Of a DNA stretch of 64,000 nt, positions 59,508 to 64,000 are shown piece by piece. The translations under genes and the position numbers were made by a program. Below the pieces are notes generated by a model. That model saw only the letters and a program-made list of their open reading frames with translations, was not told where the DNA came from and did not search any database. The stretch spans positions 868,001 to 932,000 of the forward strand of contig NZ_FNKA01000001.1 of assembly GCF_900101335.1 (NCBI RefSeq), in the 5' to 3' direction. Source of the stretch: Quadrisphaera sp. DSM 44207 (GTDB taxonomy: Bacteria; Actinomycetota; Actinomycetes; Actinomycetales; Quadrisphaeraceae). The number at the start of each line of letters is the position of its first letter. Within the stretch, counting starts at the first letter, position 1.

Positions 59508-60951
59508 CGGCGTCCGGGGGCCGCTCCATCCAGCGCTCCGGGCCCGCCCCCGCGCGGGCGCGGCGCGAGCGCTCGGCCTGCTCGCCGATCAGGCGCACGG
59601 CGACGGCGGTGTCCAGGTGGGCGGCGGTGGGGCGCACCGGCCCCGGGGTGGAGTGCACGGCGACGGTGGCCAGCCCCAGCCGGCGCTGCAGCGGGCCCTG
59701 CTGCAGCCCGAGGGACTGCGGCTTGGCGTGCGGGACGACGTCCAGCTCGCGACGCAGCCGCCCCCGCCGCACGAGGAGCGCCGGGGCGACCACGCGCACG
59801 CCGGAGCGCCGCCAGGCCACCGGGTCCACGCGCCGGGCCCGGCGGGGCGCGCTGGTCCAGCCGCCGTCCTCGCTCGCGCCGTCCAGGCCGCGCTCGAGCG
59901 CGTCGACGGGCAGGTCGGGCACCAGCAGGCCCAGGACCTCCTCGGCCTCGGCGCGCGTGGCCACGGGCACGAGCAGGTTGGTCTGGCCGGCGTCCGCGCC
60001 GGCGGTGGTGCCGTAGCCGGCGACGTTGACCTGCAGGCGCCACCAGTCCGGCCGCCGCCACAGCAGCGGCTGCGCCAGGCGCACCGCCTGCACGCGGCCC
60101 GGCGGCAGCGTCTGGGAGCGGCTCTCCAGCAGCCCGGAGCGCAGCCGCAACCCGTCCGCGGCGATCGCCACGCGCCAGGACGCGGTGCGCGTGAACGACG
60201 TCCACAGCGTCGCCCCCAGGCCGAGCACGGCCGGGGCCGCCGCCAGGAGCACCTCCGGCGAGCGCGTCGCCACGCCGACCACCGCCATGAGGACGGCGCC
60301 GACGACGAGCACGGCGGTGGTGCTGCTGAGCGCGAGGGAGGCCGCCAGCCGCGGCACCGGCACGACCAGGACCTGCCGGTCGACGGCCTCGGGCGCCTCC
60401 TCCCCCGCGGTCGCCAGGCCGGCCGAGCGCGCCAGCAGCAGGTTGCGCAGGCGCTGCGCCTCCGGCTCGCGCAGGTACGCGAGCCGGATGTCCGAGCCGG
60501 ACCCGCCCGCCACCTCCAGGCGCAGCTCGGCGAAGCCGAGCAGGCGCGCCAGCAGCGGCTGGACGACGTCCACGGCCTGCAGGCGGTCCAGGCGCGCGGA
60601 GCGCTGCTGGCGCACGAGCACCCCGCTGTGCAGGCGCACCGCCTCCGCGTCCACCGCGTAGCGCGTCGTGCGCCACGAGACCGCCGAGACCGCCACCGCG
60701 ACGAGCGCCGCCAGCGCCAGGACCCCGAGCGCGACGAGCACCTCCAGGCCGCCCGGCAGCCGCTCGACGCCGCCGACGGCGCCCTGGCCCCGCTGCTGGG
60801 CGTACAGCACGAGCAGGACGACGAGCACCCGCCAGCTGCGCAGCACCGGCGTGACGGGGTGCAGCCGGCGCCAGCCGGGCTCCCGCGGCGGCGCGGGAGC
60901 CGGGACGGGCGCCTGCTCCGGCGGCGCGGGAGCCGGGACGGGCTCGCTCAC
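59473..60951 (-). CDS. Multi-domain bacterial PH membrane protein (YdbT-like)
   Basis: A 492-residue membrane protein with repeated bPH2 domains (about 90-190, 250-350, 400-480), each with the RLDRLQAVDVVQPLLARLLG-type segment; LRSGLLESRSQTLPPGRVQA and PHAKPQSLGLQQGPLQRRLG are the second and third. Hydrophobic helices (about 35-80 and 205-245) precede them. The family sits in pairs in many Gram-positives with unknown role, perhaps in envelope stress. GTG 60951 overlaps the next gene's stop by 4 nt. Convergent overlap of 35 bp with the methyltransferase. Confidence 0.88.
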   Translation of the reverse strand: MSEPVPAPAPPEQAPVPAPAPPREPGWRRLHPVTPVLRSWRVLVVLLVLYAQQRGQGAVGGVERLPGGLEVLVALGVLALAALVAVAVSAVSWRTTRYAVDAEAVRLHSGVLVRQQRSARLDRLQAVDVVQPLLARLLGFAELRLEVAGGSGSDIRLAYLREPEAQRLRNLLLARSAGLATAGEEAPEAVDRQVLVVPVPRLAASLALSSTTAVLVVGAVLMAVVGVATRSPEVLLAAAPAVLGLGATLWTSFTRTASWRVAIAADGLRLRSGLLESRSQTLPPGRVQAVRLAQPLLWRRPDWWRLQVNVAGYGTTAGADAGQTNLLVPVATRAEAEEVLGLLVPDLPVDALERGLDGASEDGGWTSAPRRARRVDPVAWRRSGVRVVAPALLVRRGRLRRELDVVPHAKPQSLGLQQGPLQRRLGLATVAVHSTPGPVRPTAAHLDTAVAVRLIGEQAERSRRARAGAGPERWMERPPDAATRGAAPLPRP

Positions 60952-61454
60952 AGCCCGGCCAGCCGCGCCTCACCGCGGCGCGCCAGCCGGTCCCGCAGCC
61001 GCGCGGCCTCCTCCGGCACCAGCCCCGGGATCGACGCGTCGCTGCTGGCGGACGCCGTGTGCAGCTGCACCGTGGCGATCCCGAGCCACCGGTCGACGGG
61101 CCCGGCGGAGACGTCCACGTACTGCATCCGCCCGTACGGCACCACCACGAGGCTGCGGAAGAGCAGGCCGCGCCGCAGCAGCAGGTCCTCCTCCCGCTCG
61201 GCGTAGCCCAGCGCCCGCACCTGGCGGCCCTGCAGCACCCACAGCCAGGCGCCGATCGCCGCCCACGCGGCGTAGCCGACCACCCACAGCGGCGAGGGCG
61301 CCAGGAGGGTGCCGACGACGAGCGCGGCGAGCGGCACCAGGCCCGGCAGCACGAGCCCGATCCGCCGCGCGGTCACCAGCCGTGGGGACACCGGCGTCCA
61401 CTCCACGTCCGGGAGGTCGAACGGCTCGGGGCCGGACCTCGGATCGGATCTCAT
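60948..61454 (-). CDS. Single bacterial PH-domain membrane protein (YdbS-like)
   Basis: A 168-residue partner with two TM helices (RIGLVLPGLVPLAALVVGTL and WVVGYAAWAAIGAWLWVLQG) and one bPH2 domain (LLLRRGLLFRSLVVVPYGRM, QYVDVSAGPVDRWLGIATVQ, LHTASASSDASIPGLVPEEA). YdbS/YdbT-like pairs occur together in Bacillus. ATG 61454 follows GGAG. It is upstream of the larger protein with 4-nt overlap. Confidence 0.88.
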   Translation of the reverse strand: MRSDPRSGPEPFDLPDVEWTPVSPRLVTARRIGLVLPGLVPLAALVVGTLLAPSPLWVVGYAAWAAIGAWLWVLQGRQVRALGYAEREEDLLLRRGLLFRSLVVVPYGRMQYVDVSAGPVDRWLGIATVQLHTASASSDASIPGLVPEEAARLRDRLARRGEARLAGL

Positions 61455-61510
61455 GTCGCTCCAGCCTGCCGCTGCTCGGCCCGGCGCGCCAGCGGCTGCG
61501 CCCACGCGGC

Positions 61511-62188
<678 letters not shown>

Positions 62189-62271
62189 GCGGAGGACACT
62201 AGGGCCCCGAGGGCACCAGCAGCACCACAACACGCCGTGTGCGTCTTCCACCACTCCAGTCACACGAGTCA

Positions 62272-62306
62272 CAGCCGTCCCAGCGCCGGGACCGCCGGGA
62301 CGGCTG
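62272..62306 (-). terminator. Terminator after the osmoprotectant binding protein gene
   Basis: Perfect 10-bp arms CAGCCGTCCC (62272-62281) and GGGACGGCTG (62297-62306), 15-nt loop, 6 bp past the stop. Confidence 0.78.
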
Positions 62307-62312
62307 CGCGCG

Positions 62313-63299
62313 TCAGCCGCCGACCAGGCCCTGCTCCTCCAGGTAGGCGCGGGCGACGTCCGCGGGCAGCTGGCGCTCGGCGTCCACCTGTGCGTTCAGC
62401 TGCGCGAGGTCGTCGGTGGTGAGCACGGCCGAGAGGCTGTCCAGCGCCCCGGCCAGCTGCTCGTCGTCCGCGAGCTCGCTGGAGACGGCCGGGATGACGT
62501 TGTCCGCCAGCTGCACACCGCGGTCGTCCTCGAGCACGACGAGGTCGAACTGCTCGACGGTGGCGTCGGTGCTGCCGACGAGCGCGAGGTCGGCCTGGCC
62601 CTGCTGCACGGCCTGCTTGGCCGGGATGCTGGAGTACCCCAGCGGCAGCACCTGGGTGATGTCCAGGCCGTAGGTCTGCTCGAGCCCCGGCTCGCACAGC
62701 GGCCGGGTCGGGCACTCCTCCGTCGCGGCCAGGCGGATCGGCCGGCCGAGGGCCGCGAGGTCCGAGAGCGTGGCGAGGCCGTCCGCCTCGGCGGTCGCGC
62801 GGGCCACGGCGAAGGCGTTCTGGGAGGCGGCCTCGGCGGGCTCGAGCACGCTGACCCGCCCGCCGGCCGCCTCCAGCTGCGCCTGCAGCGCCTCGACGGT
62901 CGCGGTGACGTCCGCGGACGCCACCTGCGGGGCGTCGGGCCCGTTCAGGGAGCGGTTGACGAACTCGGCGAGGGTGGCGGCGTACTCGGGGATGACGTCG
63001 ATCTCCCCGGACTGCAGCGCCGGGTAGTACAACTCGCGGTTGTCGGCCGTGACGGTCTCGACGGTGTAGCCGGCGTCCTCCAGCAGCGCCGTGTACATCT
63101 CCTGCAGCACCTGGCTCTCCGTGAAGCCGGCGCCGCCGACGACGACGGTCCCCCCGCCCCCGCCGGCCGCGCTGGAGCTGGACGCCGAGCCGCCCGCCGA
63201 GGGGTCGAGGGGGTCACCGCCGCCGCCGCAGCCGGCCAGGAGCAGCGTCCCGGCGGCGATCAGGGGGAGCGCCCGCAGGCGCGCACGGGTCGAGGGCAT
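62313..63299 (-). CDS. Glycine betaine/choline-type ABC transporter substrate-binding lipoprotein (OpuC/ProX family)
   Basis: A 328-residue lipoprotein with lipobox LLAGC and a Gly/Ser-rich linker. The binding fold is OpuAC-like: VVVGGAGFTESQVLQEMYTA, YYPALQSGEIDVIPEYAATL, and SIPAKQAVQQGQADLALVGS, DNVIPAVSSELADDEQLAGA. An aromatic cage can be inferred but exact ligand (betaine, choline, proline, carnitine) cannot. ATG 63299 begins after GGCGG. It follows the permease gene in the minus direction by 138 bp. A 14-bp palindrome-like CGGATC-AC-GATCCG (63416-63429) lies in that gap. Confidence 0.9.
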   Translation of the reverse strand: MPSTRARLRALPLIAAGTLLLAGCGGGGDPLDPSAGGSASSSSAAGGGGGTVVVGGAGFTESQVLQEMYTALLEDAGYTVETVTADNRELYYPALQSGEIDVIPEYAATLAEFVNRSLNGPDAPQVASADVTATVEALQAQLEAAGGRVSVLEPAEAASQNAFAVARATAEADGLATLSDLAALGRPIRLAATEECPTRPLCEPGLEQTYGLDITQVLPLGYSSIPAKQAVQQGQADLALVGSTDATVEQFDLVVLEDDRGVQLADNVIPAVSSELADDEQLAGALDSLSAVLTTDDLAQLNAQVDAERQLPADVARAYLEEQGLVGG

Positions 63300-63437
63300 G
63301 GCTGCACCGCCTTCTGTGTCCCGCGGCCAGGAGCGACCGCGCGTGTCCGGCGAGCAGCACCGCGCGGCCCGCCCGGCCAGTGAACACACCGGCCACGGTC
63401 GGTGACCACCGGGAGCGGATCACGATCCGGCAACGGA

Positions 63438-64000
63438 TCACCCGCGCGCGACGGACCCCTCGGCGGCCGGGCCGCGCGGCCCCGCGGCCCGGCGCCGGGC
63501 GGCGCGCCGCGCGCGCACCGCCGGGTCCAGGCGGCGGGTGAGCAGCGCCAGGGCGCCCTCGACGAGCAGCGCCAGCACGGTCACGAGCAGGGCTCCGGCG
63601 ATCAGCTGCCCGATGTCCCGGCGGCCCAGGCCCGCGTTGATGATCCGGCCCAGGCCCGGCCCGGCGATGAAGGCGGCGACCGTCGCGGTGGCGACGACCT
63701 CGACCGCCGCCAGGCGCACGCCGCTCATGAGCAGCGGCACCGCGAGCGGCAGCTCCACCTGCGTCAGCACCTGCCGCTCGCTCATGCCGGCGCCGCGCGC
63801 GGCCGCCACGGCGCCCGGGTCCGCCTCCGCGACGCCGGTGTAGGCGCTGGTGACGACGGCGGGCAGCGCGAACAGGACCAGGGCGGTCAGCACGGTCGTG
63901 GTGGAGTACCCGAAGGGCGGCGGCAGCAGGAACAGCACGACGAGGACGGCGAGCACGGGCACGGCCCGGCCGAGGTTGGTCAGGCCGAGCGCGAGGACCC
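63438..64000 (-). CDS. Osmoprotectant ABC transporter permease (OpuB/ProW type), C-terminal part
   Basis: The gene runs off the right edge; at least 187 codons are present. The permease signature is seen in GMSERQVLTQVELPLAVPLL (EAA-like loop) and the frame continues upstream of any candidate start as VLALGLTNLGRAVPVLAVLV, matching the interior of OpuC/ProW permeases, so 64000 is not its start. Multiple TM helices (LLVTVLALLVEGALALL etc.). Ends in a basic tail. It would form one importer with the binding protein at 62313. Confidence 0.85.
   Translation of the reverse strand, partial: VLALGLTNLGRAVPVLAVLVVLFLLPPPFGYSTTTVLTALVLFALPAVVTSAYTGVAEADPGAVAAARGAGMSERQVLTQVELPLAVPLLMSGVRLAAVEVVATATVAAFIAGPGLGRIINAGLGRRDIGQLIAGALLVTVLALLVEGALALLTRRLDPAVRARRAARRRAAGPRGPAAEGSVARG

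Overview
The window is about 75 percent GC or higher, with GTG and ATG starts, dense gene packing, 4-nt GTGA/ATGA start-stop overlaps, and actinobacterial marker genes: Lsr2, BldC-type regulator, bS22-like ribosomal peptide, Rex, ClpC, RadA/DisA, and the block of ResB-CcsB cytochrome c maturation, menaquinone and heme genes. It is a chromosomal segment of a high-GC Actinomycetota. A Kineosporiales-like host (Kineococcus and relatives) is my guess from overall style and cannot be proved here. No rRNA, tRNA, CRISPR, phage or transposase genes were seen.

Layout. 1-13.8 kb: proC fragment, MFS exporter, PPOX-type protein, YeiH-like membrane protein, a GAF-GGDEF diguanylate cyclase facing a GAF-PP2C-ATPase regulator, a large secreted alpha-amylase, an APH(3')-like kinase, menE and menA. 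13.8-29.9 kb: ccsB-resB-ccdA-resA-phosphatase operon, hemL, a small interrupting island (MarR, YceI, TetR remnant, DUF559 protein, 41-bp repeat array), then hemB-hemD-hemC-hemA-rex read as one minus-strand operon behind a Rex operator, glutaredoxin, bS22 and a BldC-type gene. 30-40 kb: acuC, isomerase, PHB-depolymerase-like esterase with a ribbon-helix-helix regulator, araA-araD-araB and a LacI-type regulator. 40-50 kb: radA-disA, a ChvE/MmsA/MmsB sugar importer, a ROK regulator, mutY. 50-64 kb: argA-type acetyltransferase, clpC, lsr2, lysS, a decayed methyltransferase with a second 41-bp repeat array, panC with a DUF2520 protein, a methyltransferase, a PH-domain membrane pair, and an osmoprotectant-type importer cut by the right edge.

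How genes work together. The res/ccs genes mature c-type cytochromes, hem genes make the heme, and menE/menA supply menaquinone, so 11-29 kb is a respiratory block; Rex probably ties heme synthesis to NADH/NAD+. Three near-identical palindromes (consensus TGTGARCGYTCACR) in front of araB, the LacI gene and chvE define a likely arabinose regulon joining catabolism at 34-38 kb to uptake at 43-47 kb.

Two themes deserve attention. First, at least 16 genes start with ATG or GTG 6-7 bp after a TAnnnT-like hexamer and lack a clear Shine-Dalgarno, as expected of leaderless transcripts; in three cases the TAG stop of the upstream gene forms the first three bases of that hexamer. Second, two related 41-bp-period tandem arrays sit about 34 kb apart in opposite orientation, each next to a damaged gene and each where the usual actinobacterial gene order appears broken.
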